From Campylobacterota bacterium (GTDB taxonomy: Bacteria; Campylobacterota; Campylobacteria; Campylobacterales; Hydrogenimonadaceae), in assembly GCA_013153475.1 (NCBI GenBank), contig JAADEJ010000059.1, forward strand, positions 1 to 47,746: a stretch of DNA of 47,746 nucleotides, read 5' to 3'. Of this stretch, positions 34,881 through 42,569 are shown piece after piece; position 1 is the first letter of the stretch; each line of letters opens with the position of its first letter. The notes beneath the pieces were generated by a model. That model saw only the letters and a program-made list of their open reading frames with translations, did not search any database and was not told the origin of the DNA. A program made the position numbers and the translations under genes.

Positions 34881-36224
34881 GTGTTTGAGTCATTGAGCAA
34901 CAGTTTTCAAAACGCCATCAACAAGATCCGCTTTCGCGATGACGAAAAGGCGCTCAAACGCGCGCTGGACGAGCTGAAAAAATCGCTGCTCAAAGCCGAC
35001 GTGCACCACAAGGTGGTCAAGGAGCTTTTGAGCGTTGTCGAGCGCAAGACCAAACAGGCGGGCATCGGCAAGGAGAACTTTCTCAAAGCCCTCAAAGAGG
35101 AGCTGACCGAGATTCTCACGGCCCCCGGCAAGCAGGGGTTTGTCTACGCATCCACGCCGCCGACGGTGGTGATGATGGCGGGCCTTCAGGGGTCGGGTAA
35201 AACCACCACTTCGGGCAAGCTGGCCTATTACCTGAAGCTGAGAAAAAAGAAGGTTCTGCTGGCGGCGGCGGACCTTCAACGCCTGGCGGCGGTGGAGCAG
35301 TTGCGCCAGATCGCCGGGCAGATCGAAGTGGACGTCTTTGCCGACGAGACGATCAAAGATCCGGTGGAAGTGGCCCAAAAGGCCCTGCAAAAGGCCAAAG
35401 AGGGCAACTATGACGTGCTGATTGTCGATACCGCCGGCCGGCTGGCGATCGATGAGGCGCTGATGAACGAGATCAAGCGGGTCAAAGCGGCACTGGATCC
35501 CGATGAGATCTTTTACGTCGCCGATTCGCTCACCGGCCAGGACGCCGTGCGAAGCGCCGCCACGTTCCATAAAGAGTTGGGCCTGACCGGCGTGATTCTT
35601 AGCAAATACGACGGTGACAGCAAAGGGGGCGTGGCCCTGGGTATCGCCCGGCAGGTGGGTGTGCCCCTGCGCTTTATCGGCGCCGGGGAGAAGATGCCCG
35701 ATCTGGAGGTTTTCATTCCCGACCGGATCGTCGGCCGCCTGATGGGCGCGGGAGACGTGGAGTCTCTGGCCGAGAAAGCCGCGGCGGTCATTGACGAGAA
35801 AGAGGCCAAGAAGGTCGCCCGCAAGATTCGCAAAGGGCAGTTCAATTTCAACGACTTTCTGGAACAGCTCGAGCAGATGAAGAAGCTGGGCTCTTTGAAG
35901 TCGCTGATGGGTATGATCCCGGGTATGAGCAAAATGGCCGGGGCCATGAAAGATCTGGATCTGGACAACAGCGAGGAGATCAAGAAGATCAAAGCGCTGA
36001 TCAGCTCCATGACCCCCAAGGAGCGGGAGAATCCTGATCTGCTCAACAACAGTCGAAAGCGCCGGTTGGCCAAGGGGGCGGGGTTGAGCCAGATGGAGGT
36101 CAACAAAGTCCTCAAACAGTTCAAAAACGCCGCCAAAATGGCTAAGAAGTTTTCGGGCAAGAAGGGGATGCAGGATCTGCAGAACCTGATGAGCCAGATG
36201 CAGGGTCCCGGGTTTCCCCGATAA
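34881..36224 (+). CDS. ffh: Signal recognition particle GTPase Ffh
   Basis: A 447-residue SRP54 protein that binds signal sequences of nascent chains and docks with FtsY at the membrane. The N domain is about 1-85; the G domain has GLQGSGKTTT, DLQRLAAVEQL, DTAGRL, SKYDGDSKGG and GAGEKMPDLE; the methionine-rich M domain follows from about 310 (MGMIPGMSKMAGAM, then the SRP-RNA-binding SRKRRLAKGAGLS). The second G motif DLQRLAA replaces the usual DVYRPAA. The start is GTG 34881 with AGGAG nine bases upstream. No SRP RNA gene was recognised in the window. Two overlapping hairpins follow the stop. Confidence 0.96.
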   Translation: MFESLSNSFQNAINKIRFRDDEKALKRALDELKKSLLKADVHHKVVKELLSVVERKTKQAGIGKENFLKALKEELTEILTAPGKQGFVYASTPPTVVMMAGLQGSGKTTTSGKLAYYLKLRKKKVLLAAADLQRLAAVEQLRQIAGQIEVDVFADETIKDPVEVAQKALQKAKEGNYDVLIVDTAGRLAIDEALMNEIKRVKAALDPDEIFYVADSLTGQDAVRSAATFHKELGLTGVILSKYDGDSKGGVALGIARQVGVPLRFIGAGEKMPDLEVFIPDRIVGRLMGAGDVESLAEKAAAVIDEKEAKKVARKIRKGQFNFNDFLEQLEQMKKLGSLKSLMGMIPGMSKMAGAMKDLDLDNSEEIKKIKALISSMTPKERENPDLLNNSRKRRLAKGAGLSQMEVNKVLKQFKNAAKMAKKFSGKKGMQDLQNLMSQMQGPGFPR

Positions 36225-36237
36225 CCCCATATCGGGG
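36216..36237 (+). promoter_or_regulatory. Hairpin over the ffh stop codon
   Basis: CCCCGATA (36216-36223) and TATCGGGG (36230-36237) form a perfect 8-pair stem with a six-base loop. It includes the stop codon TAA. Its right arm shares GG (36236-36237) with the left arm of the following long hairpin, so the two stems compete for those bases. Confidence 0.7.
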
Positions 36238-36278
36238 CATTGACCTAAACGATGCCGTCAATCGTTTAGGCCAATGCC
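36236..36278 (+). promoter_or_regulatory. Long hairpin between ffh and rpsP
   Basis: GGCATTG-A-CCTAAACGAT (36236-36253), loop GCCGTCA (36254-36260), ATCGTTTAGG-C-CAATGCC (36261-36278): 17 pairs with one A/C mismatch. The sequence after it is TCATTTGG, not a T run, so this is not a simple intrinsic terminator. Roles to consider are an RNase III or processing site, an attenuator, or a binding site for a ribosomal protein controlling the rpsP operon. The rpsP ribosome site AGGAG follows about 27 bases later. Confidence 0.75.
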
Positions 36279-36317
36279 TCATTTGGAAAAAACAAAACAA
36301 TTTGACAGGAGCAAACA

Positions 36318-36548
36318 ATGACAGTGATTCGCCTGACCCGCATGGGACGCAAAAAACGCCCGTTCTACCGCATCGTAGTAACCGACAGCCGCAAACGCCG
36401 CGACAGCGGATGGATCGAGAGCATCGGATACTATGATCCCATGAAAGAGCCCAAAGTGGTCAAACTCGACGAAGAACGCTACAACTACTGGCTGAGCGTC
36501 GGTGCCAAGCCCAGCGAGCGCGTGAAGAAACTGGCCGCAGGCAAGTAA
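36318..36548 (+). CDS. rpsP: Ribosomal protein bS16
   Basis: A 76-residue small-subunit protein S16, starting [20 protein letters not shown], with [19 protein letters not shown] as in the family. It leads the classic group rpsP-khpA-rimM-trmD-rplS. AGGAG precedes the ATG. Only one base separates its stop from khpA. Confidence 0.98.
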   Translation: MTVIRLTRMGRKKRPFYRIVVTDSRKRRDSGWIESIGYYDPMKEPKVVKLDEERYNYWLSVGAKPSERVKKLAAGK

Positions 36549-36549
36549 G

Positions 36550-36795
36550 ATGGTTGAGGCGTTCGTGCGCGAATTCGCGAAGCTGATCGTTTCGCATCCC
36601 GAGGCGATTCGGGTGGAGCGTCACAATCTTGCCGAGAAGTTTGACGAGATCGTGATCTACGCGCACAAAGAGGACGCCGGCAAACTGATAGGCAAGGAGG
36701 GGCGAACCATCAATGCCCTCAAGACACTGATCGGCGGTTGCAAAGCCAAAGACGGTATCAGCTACCGCGTCAACGTTCGCACCGACGAGGCGTAA
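36550..36795 (+). CDS. khpA: KH-domain RNA-binding protein KhpA
   Basis: An 81-residue single KH-domain protein (YlqC/KhpA family). The GXXG loop reads GKEG (48-51) in LIGKEGRTINALKTL. In other bacteria KhpA acts with KhpB on mRNA and cell elongation control. It sits between rpsP and rimM as in most genomes. The ATG at 36550 follows the rpsP stop by one base, the ribosome site being within the end of rpsP (GCAGGCAAG). Confidence 0.92.
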   Translation: MVEAFVREFAKLIVSHPEAIRVERHNLAEKFDEIVIYAHKEDAGKLIGKEGRTINALKTLIGGCKAKDGISYRVNVRTDEA

Positions 36796-36798
36796 GAG

Positions 36799-37329
36799 AT
36801 GGGGGATTCCGACCGGATTCCCGTCGCCCGTATCGGCCGAAGCGTCGGCCTGCGGGGCGATATGCGCCTGAACCTCCTGACCGACTTTCCCGAACAGTTT
36901 AAAAAAGGCGCCCGTTTCCAAACCGATCGCGGCGAGTTGACCGTTGCCCGTTACGACGGCAAACGGGGAACGGTGCGCTTTGAGGGAATCGAGAACGTCG
37001 AGGAGGCCAAACCTCTGACCAACCTCTATCTCTATACCACCAAAGCCCGAAGTCAAGAGACGTGTCATCTAAAAGAGGGTGAGTATTTCTGGTTTCAGCT
37101 GATCGGGCTGCCGGTGGTCGAAGAGGGTGAGGTGTTGGGCAAAGTGGCGGAGATTGAGCGGCTGGCGGGTACCGATTACCTGGTAGTCAAGACCGATGAG
37201 AAGTTAAAGGCGCAGGGAGCGCCCGCCCGTTTTCTTATTCCTTACCTGGATCGCTACATTCTTCAGACACGGCTTGAGGAAGGGCGTATTCTTACCCGCG
37301 ACGCGCGGGATATTCTGGACGCCAGCTGA
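36799..37329 (+). CDS. rimM: Ribosome maturation factor RimM
   Basis: A 176-residue 30S maturation factor that binds S19 and helps assemble the head of the small subunit. IPVARIGRSVGLRGDMRL at the start, GEYFWFQLIGLPV in the linker and the PRC-barrel with RFLIPYLDRYI are as expected. The stop overlaps the trmD ATG by one base (TGATG, 37327-37331). Confidence 0.94.
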   Translation: MGDSDRIPVARIGRSVGLRGDMRLNLLTDFPEQFKKGARFQTDRGELTVARYDGKRGTVRFEGIENVEEAKPLTNLYLYTTKARSQETCHLKEGEYFWFQLIGLPVVEEGEVLGKVAEIERLAGTDYLVVKTDEKLKAQGAPARFLIPYLDRYILQTRLEEGRILTRDARDILDAS

Positions 37330-38042
37330 TGCGTTTTACCTTTGTTACCCTTTTTGAGGGGTTGGTACGGGGCTATTTTGGCGACTCCATTCTTAAAAGA
37401 GGGGTCGAAAAAGGGCTCTTGCGCTACGATTTTGTCAATCCCCGCGACTATGCCAAAAACCGTCACAAAAAGGTGGACGATACCGCGGCGGGGGGTGGGG
37501 CCGGCATGGTGATGATGCCCCAGCCTCTCGATGACGCGTTGGCCGCCGTTCGGGCCGCTTCCGCCGGGGCCCATATCGTCTTTCCGTCGCCGGTGGGCAA
37601 ACCCTTTACCCAAAAAGACGCCAGGAGGTTGGCGAAGATGGAGCATCTGGTTTTCGTGAGCGGCCGGTATGAAGGGATCGATGAGCGGGTGATTGAGCGG
37701 TGGGCCGATGAACTTTTCAGCATAGGCGATTATGTGCTCACGGGCGGGGAGCTTCCCTCTTTGGTGATGTGTGACGCCGTGGCCCGACTGGTGCCGGGGG
37801 TGCTCGGTAACGCCGAATCGCTGAGTGCGGAGAGCTTCGAGACGCCGCTCTTGGAGGCCCCGATGTTCACACGACCTAAAAGTTTCCATAAATTAAGCAT
37901 TCCTTCAGAATACTTAAAGGGAAACCATAGTAAAATTAACGCCCTGAAAAAAAGGCTGGCCTTGGCCAAAACGAAATATTTTCGCCCTGATCTGTATCTG
38001 AAATTTACCCAAAGGGACTACGATGAAAAATCGCTATATTGA
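37329..38042 (+). CDS. trmD: tRNA (guanine-37-N1) methyltransferase
   Basis: A 237-residue SPOUT enzyme that methylates G37 of tRNAs. Family segments are [37 protein letters not shown], the trefoil-knot sequences [12 protein letters not shown] and [13 protein letters not shown], and LPVLGNAES-like [15 protein letters not shown]. The C-terminal helical domain is normal. The last 20 bases overlap rplS. Confidence 0.97.
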   Translation: MRFTFVTLFEGLVRGYFGDSILKRGVEKGLLRYDFVNPRDYAKNRHKKVDDTAAGGGAGMVMMPQPLDDALAAVRAASAGAHIVFPSPVGKPFTQKDARRLAKMEHLVFVSGRYEGIDERVIERWADELFSIGDYVLTGGELPSLVMCDAVARLVPGVLGNAESLSAESFETPLLEAPMFTRPKSFHKLSIPSEYLKGNHSKINALKKRLALAKTKYFRPDLYLKFTQRDYDEKSLY

Positions 38043-38382
38043 GTCTTTCGAGAAAGCCCAGACCGAAAGCAAAAACATTCCTGACTTCCGTGCCGGCGAT
38101 ACCGTCCGCGTCGCGGTTAACATCAAAGAGGGTGACAAGACCCGTATCCAGAACTTCGAAGGTGTCTGTATCTCCGTCCGCGGCGAGGGAACAGGCAAAA
38201 CCTTTACCGTTCGCAAAATCGGTGCCAACAACGTCGGCGTGGAACGCATCTTCCCGATTTACAGCGACAGCATCGAAGGTATCGAAGTAGTTCGCCGCGG
38301 CCGTGTCCGCCGGGCCAAGCTCTACTATCTGCGCGGCTTGCGCGGCAAAGCGGCCCGTATCAAAGAACTCCGCCGCAAATAA
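38023..38382 (+). CDS. rplS: Ribosomal protein bL19
   Basis: A 119-residue L19: [46 protein letters not shown] and the C-terminal [23 protein letters not shown] are characteristic in parts. ATG 38023 lies inside trmD and its ribosome site (AAAGGGACTACG) is the trmD sequence. It closes the operon; a terminator hairpin follows within five bases. Confidence 0.98.
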   Translation: MKNRYIESFEKAQTESKNIPDFRAGDTVRVAVNIKEGDKTRIQNFEGVCISVRGEGTGKTFTVRKIGANNVGVERIFPIYSDSIEGIEVVRRGRVRRAKLYYLRGLRGKAARIKELRRK

Positions 38383-38384
38383 AC

Positions 38385-38405
38385 CTCTCCCTTTTGGGGG
38401 AGTTT
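38385..38405 (+). terminator. Intrinsic terminator of the rpsP-rplS operon
   Basis: CTCTCCC (38385-38391), loop TTTT, GGGGGAG (38396-38402): seven pairs with one G-U, followed by TTT and pyrimidines. It starts two bases after the rplS stop. Confidence 0.7.
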
Positions 38406-38476
38406 CCCCTCTCTTCTGCTACAATACGCTTCAGAAACCTTTTTCTATCCCGAAACAACCGTTTTGATCGCACCAT

Positions 38477-38488
38477 TATAATTATAAT
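38477..38488 (+). promoter_or_regulatory. Two adjoining -10 boxes before the cyclophilin gene
   Basis: TATAAT twice, 38477-38482 and 38483-38488, directly next to each other and ending 21 bases before the ATG at 38510. No -35 consensus. A TACAAT at 38420-38425 is another, more distant candidate. Confidence 0.5.
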
Positions 38489-38509
38489 GTACCTTACAAA
38501 GGAGTGGCA

Positions 38510-39052
38510 ATGGTACGGCGTTTTGTCCTGATTCTGGCTCTTTGTTGGGGTGTTTTGCTGAGTGCTTCCGATACAGGCAAATACCCCAGGGTATTGTTGC
38601 GTACCGATAAAGGCGATATTGTGTTGCAGATTCGCCCAGACTGGGCCCCGAAAGCTTCGGAAAACTTCTTGACCCACGTGAAGGAGGGGTACTACAACGG
38701 GGTCCTTTTTCACCGGGTGATCCGCGGCTTTATGATCCAAAGCGGCGATCCGACGGGAACGGGCATGGGGGGTGATTCCATCTGGCACAGACCCTTTAAA
38801 AATGAATACGCCAAAAACGTGGTTTTTGACAAACCCGGCCTGCTGGCCATGGCCAACGCGGGGCCCGATACCAACCGCAGCCAGTTTTTCATTACCGTCG
38901 CCCCCGCTCCCTGGCTCAACGGCGGTTATACCATCTTTGGCCGGGTGCTTGAAGGCATGAAGACGGTGGTCGCCATTTCACGGGTACCGGTGAATGGAGA
39001 GAACCGTCCTTTGCAAAAGGTGCGTATTATCGAAGCGAAGGTGCTCCCTTGA
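38510..39052 (+). CDS. ppiA: Secreted cyclophilin-type peptidyl-prolyl isomerase
   Basis: A 180-residue cyclophilin with an N-terminal signal peptide (VRRFVLILALCWGVLLSASD; cleavage near Ala-Ser), so periplasmic. The domain has LFHRVIRGFMIQSGDP with the catalytic Arg, TNRSQFFIT (the usual Gly or Asp replaced by Arg) and WLNGGYTIFGRV. The start is ATG 38510 with AAAGGAG five bases upstream; a GTG two codons earlier overlaps the ribosome site and is less likely. Its stop overlaps the TTG start of the EAL protein (TTGA, 39049-39052), an unusual coupling of a periplasmic foldase with a c-di-GMP protein. H. pylori has ppiA (HP1441) next to csrA-ispE-smpB, and the same genes lie 2 kb away here. Confidence 0.92.
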   Translation: MVRRFVLILALCWGVLLSASDTGKYPRVLLRTDKGDIVLQIRPDWAPKASENFLTHVKEGYYNGVLFHRVIRGFMIQSGDPTGTGMGGDSIWHRPFKNEYAKNVVFDKPGLLAMANAGPDTNRSQFFITVAPAPWLNGGYTIFGRVLEGMKTVVAISRVPVNGENRPLQKVRIIEAKVLP

Positions 39053-39807
39053 GCGGTACGCCCCAAAAACTCGAAGAGGCGTTGGAAAGCGGTACGCTGA
39101 CACTCCGTTTTCAGCCCTGGATCAACCTCTGGACCGATGAAGTGGTGGGGGTGGAGGCGCTGGTTCGCCTTTCGGACGAGAACACCCTGCCTGCCGAATC
39201 CTTTCTGCCGCCCTACGGAGATGAAACGCTGATGCCCCGTCTGGGACACTGGGTTTTGGATGCCTGTTGTCGTCAGGTCGCCGCCTGGGAGAGAGCGGGT
39301 ATGCCGCCGTTGAAGATGGCCGTGAACGTATCGGTGCCCGAGCTGTTGGATTCTGAGTGGATCAAAACGGCAGAACGCCTTTTTGCGCGTTACAATGTGG
39401 CCCCGGAGCGTTTCGAGTTCGAGTTTTCCGAGCGGGTTTTTCGACATGAAACCCCGGAATTTGCCAAACGCTTTGAAGCGCTGCGTGCGATGGGCGCGAC
39501 GCTGGTTATCGATGATTTCGGTACCGGCTGCTCCTCTTTGGGATTGTTGAAACGGCACCGTTTCGGCAAACTGAAGATCGACGGTCGCTTCATTCAGGGA
39601 ATGCGCAAAGACGAGATCGATCTGGCGATTGTCCGGGCGTCGGTAGGGCTGGCCCATACCATGGGGATGCGGGTGGCCGCCGAAGCGGTGGAGACCCTCT
39701 CCCAGCGTACCGAACTCTCTTTGATGGGATGCGACGAGATTGCCGGCAACGTCTATGCGCCGCCGCTGGAAGCGGAGAGGATTCAGAAGATGCTGAGAAC
39801 CTTTTAG
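39049..39807 (+). CDS. Stand-alone EAL-domain protein
   Basis: A 252-residue single EAL domain without a sensor domain or membrane helix. Most c-di-GMP phosphodiesterase residues are present: Glu36 in VEALVR, Asn in AVNVS, Glu in EFSERV, DDFGTGCSSL (155-163), KLKID, and Glu212 in AAEAVE. Two deviations: the Gly of AEGVE is Ala, and the Gln of the final GCDxxQG motif is Ala232 (GCDEIAGNVY). Activity may thus be weak or lost. The start is TTG 39049 overlapping the cyclophilin stop. Its stop overlaps the convergent membrane-protein gene by three bases. Confidence 0.88.
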   Translation: MSGTPQKLEEALESGTLTLRFQPWINLWTDEVVGVEALVRLSDENTLPAESFLPPYGDETLMPRLGHWVLDACCRQVAAWERAGMPPLKMAVNVSVPELLDSEWIKTAERLFARYNVAPERFEFEFSERVFRHETPEFAKRFEALRAMGATLVIDDFGTGCSSLGLLKRHRFGKLKIDGRFIQGMRKDEIDLAIVRASVGLAHTMGMRVAAEAVETLSQRTELSLMGCDEIAGNVYAPPLEAERIQKMLRTF

Positions 39808-41033
39808 GCCTCAGCTTTCTCCTTTTTTTCGGTTCTCTCTTCGGAGGATTCCCTCGTCTCCTCCTGGTCGGTTGTCCTCTCCTCTTCTTTGTCCTCACTC
39901 TCTTCTTCGGGTGTTTGCGGTGCCGTGTTCTCCTCTTCCTGGCGCGTCTCTTCTTCCTCCTCCGGGGAGATTTCGGCGTGCTCTTGCGACGCTTCTTCTT
40001 GGGCTTGCGCCTCCGTTTCGATCGGCGGTTGCTCCTCTTCGCTCTCTATGACGGTCGTTTCGATATAGGGAACGGGAATTTCCCGCTCTTCCACCAGGGC
40101 CGCCACGACGCTTTGGGCCTGTTCGATGGCTTGCGTGAGCGCCGGGGAGGGGACGTTTTCCTCTTCGACGATAGAGACGGCAATGAGAGGGGTAACCGCC
40201 TTGGCGCAGGTAACGGCGCGCTCGATCACAATTTTGGAGGGGGCGCGCAGGGTGTCGTAGTCGTTGCCTTCTACATGGATGATACGTCGTACCGTCGCGC
40301 CGTACTCGTCGGTGTAGATTTCACAGGTCTCCAGCAGGTTGCCGTATCGGGTCAGGGCCTCTTCCAGTTCGGCCAGCCGGGCTTGCGCCTCTTGCCGATT
40401 TTGACAGTAGCTGTCGGCCGCCGCTTTGACGGCTTCGGCTTTTGAGAGATTTTTTCGGGCCGCTTTGCCCATGGAAAACCCCTTGGCCATAAACCAGACC
40501 ACCAAGGCGAGCACCGCCAGTAGCACGCCGCCCACATAGGGGTTTCCGTAAGAGGGGTAATAAAAATCGCCGCCGATGAAGGTGAGAATTTTCATGATAT
40601 TGTCGGGGTTGGTGAAGGTTTCGGGTTTTAAGGGCAGGCCCACCGCCGCCGCGCCGCCCGCCGCTGCCGCCGCCAGGGCGGCAAGCGTCAAGAGCAGGGC
40701 GACAAAAAAGGACCCCCCTTTGCCCTTTTGGATATTTTCGATCTTGACCGGCTCGCAGGAGAGTCTGTCAATGAGCGCCACCGCCTCGGCCCGGCTGCCG
40801 GGAAGATCGTTCGGGGTATCCGCGTGTTTCTCACCCTCGAACGTCTCGTAAAGGCGTTGCAGAAGGTCTCGACTCTTTTGGGCGAGCGACTTTTTGATCC
40901 GGTCGACCCGTTCGGCCGCTTCCAGCAGCCTCTCTCGGGTTTTCAGAAAGGCTTCATCACTCTGGGAAACCTCTTCGACGGCTTGCTGCACCAGTTTTTC
41001 GGCCCGGTTTTGATGCTCCATGGCGGTAAACAT
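39804..41033 (-). CDS. Unknown two-helix membrane protein with coiled coil and long acidic tail
   Basis: A 409-residue protein of no family I recognise. Residues 5-65 are a charged helix or coiled coil; 108-132 an Ala/Leu-rich transmembrane helix; 133-167 a short loop with GDFYYPSYGNPY; 168-184 a second transmembrane helix; 190-240 a coiled coil (LSKAEAVKAAADSY and AELEEALTRY); 245-325 a compact alpha-beta region; 329-409 a low-complexity tail almost wholly Glu, Thr, Ser, Gln and Lys. Both ends are probably cytoplasmic. ATG 41033 has AGGAG six bases upstream, a good start. It is a single gene, convergent with the EAL gene and 70 bases beyond smpB's end. Confidence 0.75.
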   Translation of the reverse strand: MFTAMEHQNRAEKLVQQAVEEVSQSDEAFLKTRERLLEAAERVDRIKKSLAQKSRDLLQRLYETFEGEKHADTPNDLPGSRAEAVALIDRLSCEPVKIENIQKGKGGSFFVALLLTLAALAAAAAGGAAAVGLPLKPETFTNPDNIMKILTFIGGDFYYPSYGNPYVGGVLLAVLALVVWFMAKGFSMGKAARKNLSKAEAVKAAADSYCQNRQEAQARLAELEEALTRYGNLLETCEIYTDEYGATVRRIIHVEGNDYDTLRAPSKIVIERAVTCAKAVTPLIAVSIVEEENVPSPALTQAIEQAQSVVAALVEEREIPVPYIETTVIESEEEQPPIETEAQAQEEASQEHAEISPEEEEETRQEEENTAPQTPEEESEDKEEERTTDQEETRESSEERTEKKEKAEA

Positions 41034-41104
41034 CGCATACTCCTGAAGTTGGGATAAATGTTTCTATATTTTGCCAAAAAACCGGTTTAACTTTTATTGG
41101 CGCG

Positions 41105-41563
41105 CTAATAACGCAGCTTCATGGCCCTTTGCGCCTCCCGTTCGGCGGTTTTGCGTTTGAGGGTTTCGCGTTTGTCGTAGAGTTTTTTCCCTTTGGCCAG
41201 GGCGATTTGGAGTTTGGCCCGGTTCTTTTCATTAAAGTAGAGCATCAACGGCACGATGGCCAGTCCCTCCTGTTTGACGCGGCCGTACCATTTGTCGATC
41301 TGTTTGCGGTGCAGCAGGAGGCGACGGGGTCGTTTTTCGTCGGGACGGTAGTGGGGGTTGGTGGTCTCCAAAAGCGTGATATGCATACCGAATACCCACG
41401 CTTCGCCTTTGATGATACGCACATAGGCGTCTTTGAGATTCACCCGTCCCATGCGGATACTTTTGACTTCGCTTCCTTTGAGTTCGATGCCCGCTTCCAG
41501 GGTCTCCAGAATCTCGTAATCGTGCCGGGCTTTTTTGTTGGTGGTGACAATCTTGATGGACAT
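41105..41563 (-). CDS. smpB: SsrA-binding protein
   Basis: A 152-residue SmpB, partner of tmRNA in freeing stalled ribosomes. [23 protein letters not shown] (in parts [10 protein letters not shown] and [14 protein letters not shown]), [25 protein letters not shown] and the basic tail with [12 protein letters not shown] are family hallmarks. The start is ATG 41563, where homologues begin; longer in-frame reading runs into ispE. There is no ribosome site: TATAAT (minus strand, 41571-41576) ends seven bases before the ATG, so a leaderless transcript is possible beside read-through from ispE. The tmRNA gene is not in the window. Confidence 0.95.
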   Translation of the reverse strand: MSIKIVTTNKKARHDYEILETLEAGIELKGSEVKSIRMGRVNLKDAYVRIIKGEAWVFGMHITLLETTNPHYRPDEKRPRRLLLHRKQIDKWYGRVKQEGLAIVPLMLYFNEKNRAKLQIALAKGKKLYDKRETLKRKTAEREAQRAMKLRY

Positions 41564-41570
41564 GGCGGGA

Positions 41571-41576
41571 ATTATA
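41571..41576 (-). promoter_or_regulatory. -10 box abutting smpB
   Basis: The minus strand reads TATAAT, with the sequence TCCCGCC between it and the ATG. It lies over the stop of ispE. Start of transcription would fall at the A of the ATG. Confidence 0.45.
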
Positions 41577-42339
41577 GCGCAACTTGAAAGAAGGTGCTGC
41601 CGCTGCCGCTGAGAAACCATGTGCCCGCTTTCGGCGGGGCCAGTTCCGGGTAGAGAACCTTGGCGGGTAGATAAAGGTCGTTGGCCTCTTCGGGCGAAAG
41701 GGTTGCCAAGAGTTCACGACTTGGTGTCTGTAACCACTTTTTCCCCGCGTCGGGACGGGCCCGGGAGAGCAGGTGCGTGCGGTAGTAGCCGTAGACTTTG
41801 GCGGTATCGCAGTGAACGGGAGGGGTCACGAGGCTCAGCGCCGGCGGTTCCTCGTCGAAGGGGTGAATGATTTCGCCGATTCCCTCTACGTTGGCGCTGG
41901 GATAGTCGTAGATAAAAAATGGGACATCGGCGCCGATCTTCTCGCCTATCGCGGCCAGCTTTTTGGTCGAGAGTTTCAGACCGATCTCTTCGTTGCACGC
42001 TTTGAGGAAGGTGGCGGCGTCGGAGCTGCCTCCCCCCAATCCCGCGCCGGTCGGGATGGCCTTGTCCAGGAAAAGGGTGTGGGTGTCGAAGAAGCGTTCG
42101 ACCTTTTCCCGGTTGACCTCAAGCAGCAGTTCGTAGGCGCGGGTGAGCGTGTTGGTTTCGGGAAGCGGGGCCGACGCGCGCCACCGGAAAGTGCGGCCAG
42201 TGCTTCGGGAGGGGATGAAATGGATGGTATCGACCGGCTCTTTGAGGCGAACGAAGCGGGAACGCAGGGTGTGGTAGTCTCCCCGCCTGCCGGTTATTTT
42301 CAAAAAGATGTTGACTTTCGCCGGTGCGTAATAGGTCAT
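41572..42339 (-). CDS. ispE: 4-diphosphocytidyl-2-C-methyl-D-erythritol kinase
   Basis: A 255-residue GHMP kinase of the non-mevalonate isoprenoid pathway. [15 protein letters not shown] at the N-terminus (Lys and Asn of the active site), the ATP-loop [14 protein letters not shown] and the C-terminal [12 protein letters not shown] are typical. The protein is about 20-30 residues shorter than the enterobacterial one, as in other Campylobacterota. The ATG overlaps the csrA stop by four bases (42336-42339). Gene order uvrD, truB, csrA, ispE, smpB agrees with Campylobacter and, in part, H. pylori. Confidence 0.95.
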   Translation of the reverse strand: MTYYAPAKVNIFLKITGRRGDYHTLRSRFVRLKEPVDTIHFIPSRSTGRTFRWRASAPLPETNTLTRAYELLLEVNREKVERFFDTHTLFLDKAIPTGAGLGGGSSDAATFLKACNEEIGLKLSTKKLAAIGEKIGADVPFFIYDYPSANVEGIGEIIHPFDEEPPALSLVTPPVHCDTAKVYGYYRTHLLSRARPDAGKKWLQTPSRELLATLSPEEANDLYLPAKVLYPELAPPKAGTWFLSGSGSTFFQVAL

Positions 42340-42569
42340 GGCCTCTCCAGCTGGATTTTCAGGTCGGCCAGCAGCGCGCTGTCGGCGCCCACCGCCGCTT
42401 TTTTGTTCTCTTCCGAGACCGCCTGTACCAACTCTTCCCGCAGGATGGTCATCTTTTCGGGCGCTTCGATTCCCAGGCGTACGCCGTTTTTATCGACGGC
42501 CACCACTTTGATGACGATATCCTCTCCGATACGGATCGCTTCGTTCTCTTTGCGTGTCAATACGAGCAT
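42336..42569 (-). CDS. csrA: Carbon storage regulator CsrA
   Basis: A 77-residue mRNA-binding translational regulator. MLVLTRKENEAIRIGEDI is the typical beginning with Arg6 (RNA contact), and VRLGIEAPEKMTILREEL includes the second RNA-binding face. A C-terminal extension (about 20 residues past the E. coli end) is common in the phylum. In Campylobacter CsrA controls flagellin synthesis and is held by FliW; no fliW is in the window. The ATG overlaps truB by 13 bases, so expression is coupled to truB. Confidence 0.97.
   Translation of the reverse strand: MLVLTRKENEAIRIGEDIVIKVVAVDKNGVRLGIEAPEKMTILREELVQAVSEENKKAAVGADSALLADLKIQLERP

Noticed and set aside
34890-36230. 446-codon minus-strand frame opposite ffh
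   Set aside because: Complement of a well conserved gene; composition (His/Leu/Gln-rich) is that of a shadow frame and no domain is visible.
36236-36278. Long hairpin as an ordinary rho-independent terminator of ffh
   Set aside because: No T run follows on the plus strand, so it is listed as a regulatory or processing structure instead.
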